NCBI GenBank assembly: GCA_019648995.1
Contig: BLXT01008033.1
Coordinates: forward strand, 154,156-178,190
DNA: 24,035 bases
Reading direction: 5' to 3'
Source: Plakobranchus ocellatus
Taxonomy: Eukaryota; Mollusca; Gastropoda; Plakobranchidae
Shown: one piece after another, positions 13,101 through 19,741 of the stretch
Position numbering within the stretch: position 1 is the stretch's first letter
Layout: every line of letters starts with the position of its first letter
Position numbers and translations under genes: made by a program
Notes under the pieces: model-generated
Told to the model about the DNA's origin: nothing
Seen by the model: only the letters and a program-made list of their open reading frames with translations
Databases searched by the model: none

Positions 13101-16100
13101 AAAAGGAATGGGGTCACTTTTAGCACTGTCCAAGTGATATTTACGGCTCCCTTTGTGTTCAATCAAGCAGGCATGTGGCTTGATTCATTTTGTTGAACTG
13201 ATACTCATAAATTAAGAAACATAGCATTTTAATAAGACAATTTTAAGCAAGTCATTTATAGTTGACAACCAATTTTTTTTTCCGTCCCTTTGACTTTTTT
13301 GGTAATTGAGCAGAATAAAAGATTTCACAAAAAACACACTTGTCCATGAAGCCATCTTAAACTTTCAAATTAAAAAAAAAAAAAAATCAGTGCAATAAAC
13401 TCTTTGTGTCTGGATTTTTTTTTCCACATCTGGACGGAGTTTTCTCCCTTTGCCCTCTTTCTTTCATATAGCTCGGTCATCCGTATTGTTCCGTCGGTCG
13501 CTGGGAGCGGCCGCTCAGAGTTATTGAGTTAAGGCACTTAGAAATTTAAATGGCTTGTCATTTTTGTATGGGCTAAGTGAAAAATAACTGTATTGAGAGA
13601 AACTTAAGCCTGCAGAGTGTATTTCTAAAAAAATTTGGCTTGGAAAGGAGCAATAAAAATTTTAAAATATAATTATCTATTAGTTACCGAAATTTTCAAA
13701 GTTAAAAGCTAAAAAAATAGAATTAAATTTTGGGAAAGATTGTCATATATATAACAAGCTTGGCACAAGTAAAAAGTGAACTGAGAACCATGATGTAATA
13801 AGGATATGACATGCCAAATTTTATAAAGATAAAAACATGTAAAAATAATTGAAGATATTCTTTTGCAAAAAAATCACAATATCTACAGGAGACGCCGCTT
13901 TGTATTGGCCTGACATATTCAGGAAAGAGAAGCCATCAAATCTTCGTTGTTGGATGCCATGCTTTAATGGTAATTGCTGCTATAAGCATCACTATAGTAA
14001 GTATCTTTAAATGCATTTTGCATTTAGATTCCTGTTAAAATTTGTTTATTTGCTTAAAAAGTTTTTTTTTTGTATGTATTACCACGTCCTATCTGTTAGG
14101 GCATAACGAGTTTGTTCAAGTGAGTTTGTGTGAATGTAGTTACTTGGAGTATTTGTCCAGTTTAACTTGTTTATTTCATTTTGAGAAGCCAATGCTGTGT
14201 TGTGTTCTGTTGTCTAGGTTGTGAGTCCCATGATTGCCGGTCCTGATTGGTGTGTCCTTGTTATGGGGGGAGAGTGAATAGTGTTATGTTCATAACGTTG
14301 AATTTTAATGTTTGCGAATTTAGTCAGTTGTAATTTTGCTGTGCAATTGAGCGGAGGGTTGCCTAAATTTTGTTCTTGTGAAATAAGAATGGTAGATTTC
14401 TTTTTTTCTCAATTTTAAGGAGTTCCATTTCAAGAACTCGGAAAGTTGTAGAGTAAATTATAATATTGAGTTTAAGTTTTATAAGTAAAAAAGAAAACGT
14501 AACCAGAATTGATATTTAAATAAGAAATCTCTGAGGAAACGGTCTGGATAAACGGATTATTAAAGTTGTACCTCGAGATGAGCTTTTATGAGATTTTCCA
14601 GAGAATGATAAAATTGTAAAGTTGTACTTCGAGATGAACCATTATGAGATCTTCAAGAGAATGATTTCTAATTTGTTTAAGGCACCCTCGCGCATTCTTT
14701 AGTTTTTTAAGTTTGGTAAGTACAACACGACTCTATTTAGATATGGAAATATGAAAATGAAAAGGTTTGATAAGAATCAAGTGCTATTTTGAGTATTATC
14801 GAGCTTTCAAGCAAGCCTCACACTACTATTGGTACGACCTATTGATGCTGATCCTGTTGTTGCCGTTCGTGTGCTGCTGTTCCAGTTACTGGCGTATCCT
14901 TAGACACTGGTCCTTCCTGGTCAATGCGTGACCCTATGCTGTGCTGACATATCGACGTAACACTTGTCAGCTTCACACATTGGATTCCCCATTTTCTGTG
15001 CTGACTTGTCCACGTCACACCCGTCAACTCTAAATCGTTGGATTCTCCGTATGCTGTGCTGACTTGTCTATGTCACGCCCGTCAACTTCACTTCGTTGAA
15101 CATATTCAACTTGTCGTCATTGGACTTTCACTGAACTGGTTTCCTTATTTTCATTATTATTATAAATTAATTTGCTGCTTGATAGTGTTAGTATCTTAAA
15201 TCTATGTTTCGTTGTTATTTTAATGTTACCGTCTGTACATAGTGTTAATTAAATATAGCCTTGTAGCTTCTTTCTTTTCAACCTGGTTTTCCTATCTTCT
15301 TTTTTACGTTCCTCTCGTCACTCGTTTGCAGTTGATTTGTTTGAATACCCTAGTTGTACTTGCCTTTAGGAGTCGTGACATTATCATTAACAGTGTAAGT
15401 TAGAAATGATCTTTTAAAGGTTAGGATAGGTGTTTGAAGTGGTAGACAAAAGCCCATGGTTCCCATGGTATAGAGACAAACAGATATATTTATAAATCTA
15501 TTGAATAGGTCAATTTTGTGACTTTGCATTAATGATAGAATTCATTGAAAAATTAATTTGGGAAATAATATAACAAAAAGGGTTGGAAAAAAATAATGAC
15601 ATCTTGAACTTGATTTTCACCCAGAGCCACACACTTGCCTTCAGAGGCCTTTAACTTAAAACTAGCAAGTGCATCAATACTATGGTTTTTCTAGACCCAC
15701 ACACTTTGGTGCAAGTTTTCATTACGATGTCCTTAAATGAAAGAACCAACTTTCCTACTTGAGCCGGCAAGATTACTGACCTTCCTCCAGTAGGCACAGG
15801 CACCCACTGTTGGTTTTTCCGCATTTCCCACTCATATGTTGGTTCTGGGTTACCCTCTGCCAGGCATTCAAGTGAAATGTGTCCAACTCGCCCTAGTATT
15901 ATCGTGTTCTGAGGCTCTTGTAAAAAGACAGGCCCTCTCTTAGCATCCTTGGCATTCTCCACATCTGCTCCATAGTCTGCAAGTTCATGAGATATTGGTA
16001 ACCAAAAGAAAGAAAGAAAATTTGTAAAGTATCTTGCTAACATTTGTCTCTCAGTTTTTGTTACCACAATAATCTCCATAGAGTAGCAACCATACAACTG

Positions 16101-19100
16101 CAGATGTGTGGGATATCAAAAGTTTTCAGTCGAATCTCACTGATGTCTGTACCATTGTATAGCTATTATTATATCCCTTTTTACTTCATAGTAAAATGTT
16201 TCTTCAAATACCTGTCTTCAATAATTTCACCTCTACTTCTATCACTCTATAGAAAAGTACTTCTTTTATCTTCTTTAATACTACCTTTAATAAAAACTTA
16301 TGCAAATGCAAATATATATATATAAATCCAGATGCGACTAAAAATCTCAAGGCACCTCACAAATGATCTCAAGATTTTTTCAATTTTGACGAAAAGCAAA
16401 AAACATGAAACATCTTTATTGCTTCTATAGAATTCAAAAAGAGAGTTAAATTAAAGAAAATGAAAAAAGTCCATGATATTGAATAAATAACTTAGTCATA
16501 TGCTCAGCATGTAAGCAGGAAATTTACTGCTGTTATGCTATTTTTTTGTTATCTCAATTTCAGACAGATTCCTTAATTCTTAGTCTGGGCAAAATATTTG
16601 AGTTCAGTAAAATACATACTTTTTGAATGCGAAACTAACGGACACATCCTTGCCAAATCAAAAAAGACACTATCATTTGGATAGAAGCTATGCACTTAAA
16701 TAAGGAAATTTTAAGCTTTTTTAATGTTTTTTGAATAACAGACAAAACCTCACCAAAGTCTCGGAATTCTTGAACAATTTTATATACATCATTGAGCGGA
16801 ATTTCACAAATGAAGGCATACTCTGTGGTATCAGAGCCTGTGTTCCAACCATATTCCGTGCCTACAAGCATACAAATAATTTTAAAACGATCAATGGTTG
16901 CAACATAATTCATGTTGTCACAATAAATATAATGAATGCAGGTTTCTTTAGAATACAAAAAAACAATTACAAAAAAAGCTGAACATAATACTGTGAAAAC
17001 CAATAAAATGATTTATATGATAAAAATTATTGAAAAAATATCAATATTAGAAATTGACGAGTGTAGTAAATCCAGAAAGGTAAAAAGCATTGAAGATAAA
17101 AAAAATGCATATTGCGTTATAAAAAGAGATATGTATACCAATACTGGATGTTAATTGTAACTTTGCTCTGAAGAGTTGCTTGATAACTTCAAAACACTTC
17201 TTTTAGCACTTTATCATTCTTTTATGGTGTTTACCTTACTTTCAATGAAGGTTAATTATTCCAAATAGGGATGTAAATAAATATAAATTAAATAGATTGA
17301 AAATTATTTCTTTGCCACATTTAGACTCAAAAATATTTGAAAGTGGATCTAGGACTAGGAGTATTTGATCTCATGCTTCTGATAAATTTCAGAAAAAGTG
17401 CAAGCTGATTAGTATTTTTTTTTTTTACCTAGAGAGACTTAGTCACATATTAACATGGGGTGGCATAAAAACACTGGCTATATGACTACTGTACAGATAA
17501 TGTTTAGTTCACAATAAACAATTACATTGTTAATGGAGGTCACATAACATACGGTGAAAATATTGGCAAAACAATGACCTTCATAGATTAAAAACCACAC
17601 TATAATATCCATACATCAGTGTATCTGTGTCAATACTATCCTTGCCTTATAACCTACAATAAAGCTAGAGTGGCCCGAAACATTCCTGACCAAATTAAAA
17701 AATATAAAAAAAAGAGGGTCCACTAAGGCAACTTCAACTTTTATGAATTCAACTGTAACATTAAAATGTGTTTAAAAAAGCCAACTGTATAATAACTGCA
17801 CACACAAAGGGACAAGTAGACTCACCAGTGTATTTGTAGATTACTGGAAGATTAGTTACATTTGGGGAAGCATAGTTGTCCACCCAATATGTTGTGGTGG
17901 ATGTTGTGGAGTCACCTTGCCATTTTACTCCTGCACTTGTTGTCAATCCACTTGTTAACCATTCAATCCTGAAAGGAAAAAATATCAGGTAGAGTTCTTT
18001 GTTAGTTTAATAAAATATTGAAATAAAAAAACATTATTTGTCTCAATATGCTGAAAATCAGGCTTCTGGTCTAGGGGATTGAGAAAAATTGGATTGATGT
18101 TGTGACATTTCCTTGGTCCATTTATCTTTACATCATCTCTTATCGACCTGCAGAGGGGCATCTTTTTAAAAATTCCATCAAAAGGAAGCTGTCGAATGGT
18201 GCATACTTGAAACAGTTGTCAAGAAAAATATGTGAGATATCTTGAGCCTATTTTGGTGGAAGGGTTAAACTGCTAACATTTTTTGTTCAATCATACACTG
18301 ATATATTGTTAACATACAAGTATGGCACTAAGAGAGTCTAATTATATTTGTCATTGCTTCACCTTTTCAAAAAAAAAAAAAAAGGTCAGCTAATTTACAT
18401 TTTGTTCGTCCATCTCTTTCCAACCATCTGTTTTTTATGCACTCAGCATTAATTTTCTAAAAGTGGAATGGGCAGTAGTGAGCTTCATTACATACCATTG
18501 TTTTTCACTTTTTCATTTTACAATTAGTTTAGGACCTGGAGATTTTACTTCAGAAAAGAGATATATCCTATTTTTCATTGAGAAAAAATGATAATATTGT
18601 CATTGCAAAGCAGGATAGTGTTTCTCCAGACCACATTCTATGCCTGTCTGGATTTCAATCCTCTATATAGTGTAATAGCAACAAAAAAAAAAAAAAAAAT
18701 TATAAAAAAAAAGGGGATTTTTCTAGATCTAGACTTAGCCTCATCCATTAATGGGCACTCAAACTCTTAGAGCAGAAAACAAAAAGGGATTTGTGTAGAA
18801 AAACAACAGGTGTTATTGATCCCAAAAGTTGTTTTTTTTTTCCTGTTAAATTAAATTTCGACAATGCTTAAAACACATGAATTTGCAAACAAAAACAACA
18901 ATAAATATCATGTGATTTAAACAAGAAAACAGGTGAGATCAATTTATTGATATATTTTTTTTTCATTCAGATCTTAGACAACACTTGATAAATAGATCTA
19001 GTTATTATTGATCATAATAATGGCAGAGACCAAAACATTTCTCCAACTTTTTTTTTACCTTCTGGCTGAAAAAAAAAATTAATCATTTTGTGTGCTACAG

Positions 19101-19725
19101 ACTGAAATTTCAAAAATTTTACCTTCTCACGTCATTTTCTAAAAGCCATTGTTTGACGAAGCTGTGCTCTGAAGAGAAGCCAACGCTGAGTAAATGTGCC
19201 CCATCCTGTTCACACACTGCCCCTGCTTTACTGGGCACCAGGCGTGGAAATGTCTCAAATCTGTAGCAATTGTTTTTGGATTTGTACCAACCAAGATTTG
19301 ATGGGCATTCTGTAAGTTGAGCAAGACAACATTTTTAGAGGATTGAAAAAAATAACTCTAGTTTTTCTTGCAAAATATGTCAAGGTGAGAGATAGCTTTG
19401 CATAACTCCACCAAAAACTTACTGAAATGAAACTATTAAAATTTGGAAATTTAAAAAGCATCTAACATTAAAATAAAAAGGAAAAGTAAGAGTAAAAGTT
19501 GTCATATGAGAAAAAATTAAGGAGTCATCTCTGCTGTCGTTTTTAAATTACTTTTTTTTTTTCTTCAAAACCATTATAAGTAGTTCCTTACATTAAAACC
19601 AGAAAATGAAAAAGGAAAAAGAAATGCAATACTGTTTGCAAAAAAAAAAAGATAATTCACTTACTTTGTTGAGCGTAGGTCCACTCTATGATCACAGTTA
19701 ACACAAATACAATACCTAACTTCAT
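1025..19725 (-). CDS. Cont: Contactin-like cell-adhesion protein, 18 coding exons, 3' end outside the window
   Basis: Join on the minus strand (high to low): 19725-19665, 19309-19123, 17968-17826, 16861-16754, 15976-15781, 12993-12770, 12003-11194, 10956-10654, 9824-9661, 8874-8748, 7324-7103, 5445-5302, 4546-4452, 3570-3478, 2939-2747, 2269-2148, 1650-1446, 1140-1025. All introns are GT-AG, all phases agree, and 1171 codons read without a stop. Order: signal peptide (1-18), C-type-lectin-like domain (about 22-151), Ig1 to Ig6 (about 182-774), FNIII-1 to FNIII-3 (about 775-1128) and the start of FNIII-4 (1133-1171). Each Ig has its Cys pair: 204/255, 299/352, 416/464, 508/558, 603/659, 701/756. 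Contactins are GPI-anchored adhesion receptors of neurons, glia and septate junctions; Drosophila Contactin has this lectin+6Ig+4FNIII plan. The rest of FNIII-4 and any GPI signal are not in the window, so GPI anchoring is inferred. Dscam and neuroglian are excluded by domain count and by the N-terminal lectin domain. The symbol follows the fly name. Confidence 0.93.
1192..1221. repeat. TA-rich microsatellite
   Basis: A run of TATATATATATA with AAAATATATAC attached, in the intron just upstream of exon 19. Confidence 0.7.
1446..1650 (-). CDS. Cont: Contactin exon 18: second half of FNIII-3
   Basis: Residues 1065-1132, INYWRKNYDTESG, then IIGLEPVKWYTFNVQAYNSA and GNGDKSS. The Y-W after the C-strand, the L-x-P-x-x-x-Y tyrosine corner (here W-Y) and the N-S-A-G-N-G loop are regular FNIII features. 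Acceptor CTCCTCAG|AT, donor GGC|GTAAGC, phase 1. The ORF runs past the donor, but only the splice to exon 19 continues the family pattern. Confidence 0.9.
1651..2147. other. Contactin intron between exons 17 and 18
   Basis: AT-rich apart from the 56-bp tandem duplication listed separately (1893-2004). A pyrimidine tract leads to the acceptor at 1651. I see nothing else. Confidence 0.7.
1893..2004. repeat. Tandem duplication, two 56-bp copies
   Basis: Copy one runs 1893-1948 and copy two 1949-2004. Both begin AGAGACACACAGTGATATTA and contain TATGCGTGCATGCTT. They differ at only four or five bases, so the duplication is fairly recent. The repeat contains the alternating TGCGTGCATGC stretch. 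Confidence 0.85.
2148..2269 (-). CDS. Cont: Contactin exon 17: first half of FNIII-3
   Basis: Residues 1024-1064, LPIGTPEKVFGHLYNATALL, then ITWKPVPNTRQSAHGRLKGYK. The W-K-P-V-P and G-x-L-K-G-Y-K motifs are hallmarks of the third contactin FNIII. N1038-A-T is a sequon. Acceptor TTTTCACAG|TG, donor AAG|GTAACA, phase 0. Confidence 0.9.
2270..3477. other. Introns around exon 16 (2270-2746 and 2940-3477)
   Basis: Two AT-rich introns flanking exon 16, with GT and AG ends as listed for the exons. I see no repeat or ORF of note in them. Confidence 0.6.
2747..2939 (-). CDS. Cont: Contactin exon 16: end of FNIII-2, with an extra cysteine pair
   Basis: Residues 960-1023. KTVLEAQACKYRADYITSEV and then YPCDYVAY contain C968 and C982, which are not part of a normal FNIII. 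YEVKVRARNNRGIGP and the ending MSAED follow; SAED closes FNIII-2 in contactins as I know the family. Acceptor TTCCCAG|AA, donor GATC|GTGAGT, phase 1. Confidence 0.9.
3478..3570 (-). CDS. Cont: Contactin exon 15: middle of FNIII-2
   Basis: Residues 929-959: PLAKEDYNGPNLTYTVSWRE, then FDATTNTQWRS. NGPNLTYTVSWR matches the FNIII C/C' strands of contactins (NGPN-x-x-Y). N939-L-T is a sequon. This short 93-nt phase 0-0 exon was found by frame and splice sites alone: acceptor TTTTGCAG|CC, donor TCG|GTAAGT. Confidence 0.9.
3571..4451. other. Contactin intron between exons 14 and 15
   Basis: It contains a poly-T run of about 17 at 3654-3669 and the possible MITE at 4053-4358. The rest is AT-rich with no recognisable content. 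Confidence 0.6.
4053..4358. mobile_element. Possible MITE-like element of 306 bp
   Basis: The ends are inverted repeats: AATTAATGCCTA at the left and the complement of AATTAATGCATA at the right (11 of 12 bases). It has no coding capacity. I cannot see a convincing target-site duplication, and short AT-rich inverted repeats arise easily by chance, so this is tentative. Confidence 0.3.
4452..4546 (-). CDS. Cont: Contactin exon 14: start of FNIII-2 with a Gly-rich stretch
   Basis: Residues 897-928, ELTQIAGTSVAVPVKNIR, then four glycines and Ser (915-919), and GDLTIVWD with the core tryptophan (W927). The Gly4-Ser run sits between the A and B strands, probably as a flexible loop. Acceptor TTTTCAG|AG, donor GAT|GTAAGT, phase 0. 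Confidence 0.88.
4547..5301. other. Contactin intron between exons 13 and 14
   Basis: AT-rich intron without visible repeats. Short ORFs here (for example 4625-4843 and 5003-5191, plus strand) have no recognisable features. Confidence 0.55.
5302..5445 (-). CDS. Cont: Contactin exon 13: end of FNIII-1
   Basis: Residues 849-896, NILSYKVVSEQFPDHKVAML, the L-x-P-like turn LRNLKAYTGIQFRVRARN and AFGIGNPSLPT. This is the standard F/G-strand end of an FNIII domain. Acceptor AATTCCCAG|AC, donor ACAG|GTAAGA, 144 nt symmetrical phase 1-1. Confidence 0.92.
5446..7102. other. Contactin intron between exons 12 and 13, with a GC-richer patch
   Basis: A 1.66-kb intron. Most is AT-rich with A and T runs. 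From about 6716 to 6955 the base composition is more balanced and includes the short repeat TGACAGTG twice near 6837-6863 and AGGTGACCAGGTCTGAAAGG near its right end. It may be an old transposon remnant; I do not recognise it. Confidence 0.5.
7103..7324 (-). CDS. Cont: Contactin exon 12: first part of FNIII-1
   Basis: Residues 775-848. GPPGEPAGVLV is the typical start of the first contactin FNIII after Ig6. RWVVWVDG holds the core tryptophan and HGSDITHYFVEFRTEYD the C-strand (G-x-x-I-x-x-Y). The domain carries an acidic, proline-rich loop (PEPDNINDPGPN). Donor GACA|GTATGT, phase 1. Confidence 0.9.
7325..8747. other. Contactin intron between exons 11 and 12
   Basis: A 1.42-kb AT-rich intron holding the 65-bp tandem duplication at 8079-8208. 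It also has an odd homopolymer cluster at about 8412-8458, where AAAAAAAACGC occurs twice around a C8 run and is followed by a T10 run. Confidence 0.6.
8079..8208. repeat. Tandem duplication, two 65-bp copies
   Basis: Copies 8079-8143 and 8144-8208 both read GATC(G/A)TTTGTTCAGCA followed by ATGTTCCTAAACTATTATGC. They diverge at a handful of positions. Confidence 0.8.
8748..8874 (-). CDS. Cont: Contactin exon 11: second half of Ig6
   Basis: Residues 733-774, GEGNMKGSLYIVGAKFENEG, then VYTCTATTALDSYS (C756) and the end strand AYLEVK. The domain ends exactly at the phase-1 donor AAAG|GTGAGT, the usual Ig/FNIII boundary. Confidence 0.9.
8875..10653. other. Introns around exon 10 (8875-9660 and 9825-10653)
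   Basis: AT-rich. An 11-bp unit, TGTCAATGCCA, is repeated twice in tandem near 9126-9147. A plus-strand ORF at 9334-9552 looks like hydrophobic noise. Nothing else is recognised. Confidence 0.55.
9661..9824 (-). CDS. Cont: Contactin exon 10: first half of Ig6
   Basis: Residues 678-732, EGTTISDPPADDEVEVN and then TATLLCRASHSPEIDM (C701), IYVWSFN (W715) and EPEYRQ. N694-M-T is a glycosylation sequon. Acceptor CATGCCAG|AG, donor CAG|GTGAAA in phase 0, the normal mid-Ig split. Confidence 0.9.
10654..10956 (-). CDS. Cont: Contactin exon 9: Ig5 as a single symmetrical exon
   Basis: Residues 577-677: IKPRFDKSPMPES, then TLRCNPVAAPAPTYRW (C603, W615) and DQGEYICEATNSLGKA (C659). It is 303 nt, phase 1-1, so one exon equals one Ig module. 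The acceptor is TTATATAG|AA. The donor is the weak GTTAGA, but the reading frame and the domain end both fix it. Confidence 0.92.
11194..12003 (-). CDS. Cont: Contactin exon 8: rest of Ig2, all of Ig3 and Ig4 in one 810-nt exon
   Basis: Residues 307-576. It begins KTYQWYKN and ends TAQLRVL. GTYHC (C352) closes Ig2. Ig3 runs from GGEVRLECFAYGTGP to GGVYKC (C416/C464). Ig4 runs from RLAWHCEAAGMPEP to SAMYQC (C508/C558). Vertebrate contactins form their Ig1-4 into a horseshoe used for binding, and this exon covers half of it. It is by far the longest exon; introns usually split each Ig, so several were probably lost here. Donor TTAG|GTAAGA. Confidence 0.93.
12004..12769. other. Contactin intron between exons 7 and 8
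   Basis: AT-rich intron. TTCGCCGGGTT near 12268 and TTCGCCGATT near 12291 flank an A8-T8 palindromic core, possibly a small decayed repeat. No exon is seen. Confidence 0.5.
12770..12993 (-). CDS. Cont: Contactin exon 7: second half of Ig1 and start of Ig2
   Basis: Residues 232-306. RFSFTTGRLDIRNPQ and then NTYQC (C255) close Ig1; ATLSFGELGDF is the short conserved Ig1-Ig2 linker seen in contactins; C299 opens Ig2. The acceptor is TGATTAG|GTTC and the donor CAG|GTGTGC (phase 1), a slightly off-consensus donor. Confidence 0.88.
13425..13520. other. CpG-rich patch with a 12-bp palindrome
   Basis: About eight CpG dinucleotides lie in under 100 bp of otherwise AT-rich intron. It contains the perfect palindrome GAGCGGCCGCTC at 13505-13516. 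It could be a transposon fragment or an internal regulatory element; I recognise neither. Confidence 0.45.
14561..14672. repeat. Tandem duplication, two 56-bp copies inside the LTR candidate
   Basis: TAAAGTTGTAC(C/T)TCGAGATGA begins each copy (14561 and 14617), and each ends near AAGAGAATGAT or CAGAGAATGAT. The copies are imperfect. Confidence 0.75.
14936..15110. repeat. Three imperfect tandem copies of 57-58 bp inside the LTR candidate
   Basis: TGTGCTGAC recurs at 14940, 14997 and 15055. It is followed each time by a (C/G/T)A(C/T)GT(C/A)AC block and GTCA(A/G)CT, then TTGGATTC or TTGAAC. It is probably a tandem repeat within an LTR. Confidence 0.75.
15781..15976 (-). CDS. Cont: Contactin exon 6: linker and first half of Ig1
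   Basis: Residues 167-231. A charged linker (DYGADVENAKDAKR) leads to GPVFLQEPQNTIIL, the typical start of contactin Ig1, then C204 and W216 of the Ig core. The ORF runs on past the donor AAG|GTCAGT but stops resembling Ig, whereas splicing to exon 7 restores the second half of the domain exactly in phase 2. Confidence 0.9.
16754..16861 (-). CDS. Cont: Contactin exon 5: end of the C-type-lectin-like domain
   Basis: Residues 131-166, TEYGWNTGSDTTEYAFICEI and then a hinge ending in RDF. AFICE contains C149, the final CTLD cysteine that pairs with C53. The usual W-N-D-x-x-C motif is W136-N137-T138, with D141 where the cysteine should be. This agrees with the missing partner cysteine in the previous exon. 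A 108-nt symmetrical phase 1-1 exon with donor TTTG|GTGAGG. Confidence 0.9.
17826..17968 (-). CDS. Cont: Contactin exon 4: middle of the C-type-lectin-like domain
   Basis: Residues 83-130, starting RIEWLTSGL and containing a Ser/Thr-rich turn before YWVDNY, then SPNVTNLPVIY. In sugar-binding CTLDs the equivalent segment carries E-P-N and then a cysteine about seven residues on. Here those positions are S117-P118-N119 and P124, so the calcium/sugar site and cysteine C2 appear lost. N119-V-T is an N-glycosylation sequon. Acceptor TTTCAG|GA, donor CTG|GTGAGT (phase 1). Confidence 0.9.
19123..19309 (-). CDS. Cont: Contactin exon 3: first part of the C-type-lectin-like domain
   Basis: Codes for residues 21-82, beginning KCPSNLGWYKSKNNCYRF and including AVCEQDGAHLLSV. 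C22/C35 are the extra pair of a long-form CTLD and C53 is the first conserved cysteine of the fold. The pattern C-(E)-x(2)-G-A-x-L-x(2)-V followed by E68 and F71-V72 is the usual helix-2 region of the fold. The acceptor is CTTACAG|AA and the donor AAG|GTAAAA (phase 2). An earlier GTGAGA could also look like a donor, but using it would create a stop in the next exon. Confidence 0.9.
19310..19664. other. Contactin intron between exons 2 and 3
   Basis: A 355-bp AT-rich intron, starting GTAAGTGAATTATC and ending TCAACTTACAG in transcript sense. Nothing else is seen. Confidence 0.75.
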
Positions 19726-19741
19726 TGTAGCATTTCTGTTT
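19665..19741 (-). CDS. Cont: Contactin exon 2: 5'UTR end, start codon and signal peptide
   Basis: The ATG is at 19725-19723, with A at -3. It encodes MKLGIVFVLTVIIEWTYA followed by QQ: a basic residue, a hydrophobic core and a small-residue cleavage site, which make a standard secretory signal peptide. The donor A|GTAAGT follows at 19664 (phase 1). Upstream, a long pyrimidine tract ends in CCTAG at 19742, so only 16 nt of leader belong to this exon (19741-19726) and a non-coding exon must precede it. Only 19725-19665 is coding if this ATG is used. Confidence 0.9.
19722..19733 (-). promoter_or_regulatory. Tiny upstream ORF (M-L-Q-stop) overlapping the contactin start codon
   Basis: An ATG eight bases before the main start reads ATG CTA CAA TGA. 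Its TGA overlaps the main ATG as ATGA. It has G at -3, an acceptable Kozak context. Such stop/start overlaps can permit re-initiation and dampen translation. The sequence is seen directly; any regulatory effect is inference. Confidence 0.55.

Larger units (their letters stand above)
14094..15380. mobile_element. Probable solo LTR of about 1287 bp
   Basis: The block starts TGTTAGGGCATAAC and ends GGAGTCGTGACA, so it has the TG...CA ends of LTRs. The adjoining five bases are CTATC on the left and TTATC on the right, a near-perfect target-site duplication. Inside there is no long ORF, and two sets of internal tandem repeats occur. Base composition differs from the flanking intron. Orientation is unclear: read on the minus strand it begins TGTCACGACTCC. 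No second LTR or internal polyprotein is in the window. Confidence 0.5.
12994..15780. other. Longest contactin intron, carrying a probable LTR and a CpG-rich patch
   Basis: This 2.79-kb intron splits Ig1. Joining across it restores the domain exactly, so no coding exon is missing. Its outer parts are AT-rich; the inner 14094-15380 block has a different texture (more G and T, no long A runs) and is listed as a mobile element. Confidence 0.8.
15977..19122. other. Introns among the lectin-domain exons (15977-16753, 16862-17825, 17969-19122)
   Basis: AT-rich introns. They contain a TA microsatellite at 16311-16325, an A17 run near 18681-18699, and two TCTAGATCTAGA/AGATCTAG motifs at 18722-18733 and 18994-19001. 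No further exon could be read. Confidence 0.6.

Noticed and set aside
14936-15110. CRISPR-like array
   Set aside because: The repeats are contiguous, imperfect and without unique spacers, and the genome is eukaryotic; this is a tandem repeat in a transposon.
16635-17003. 122-residue minus-strand ORF as an independent gene
   Set aside because: Only its central part is real coding sequence (exon 5, 16754-16861); the rest is intron read-through on both sides.
19139-19324. 61-residue minus-strand ORF over exon 3
   Set aside because: It is in another frame from the spliced gene; the correct frame gives the lectin-like domain with its cysteines.
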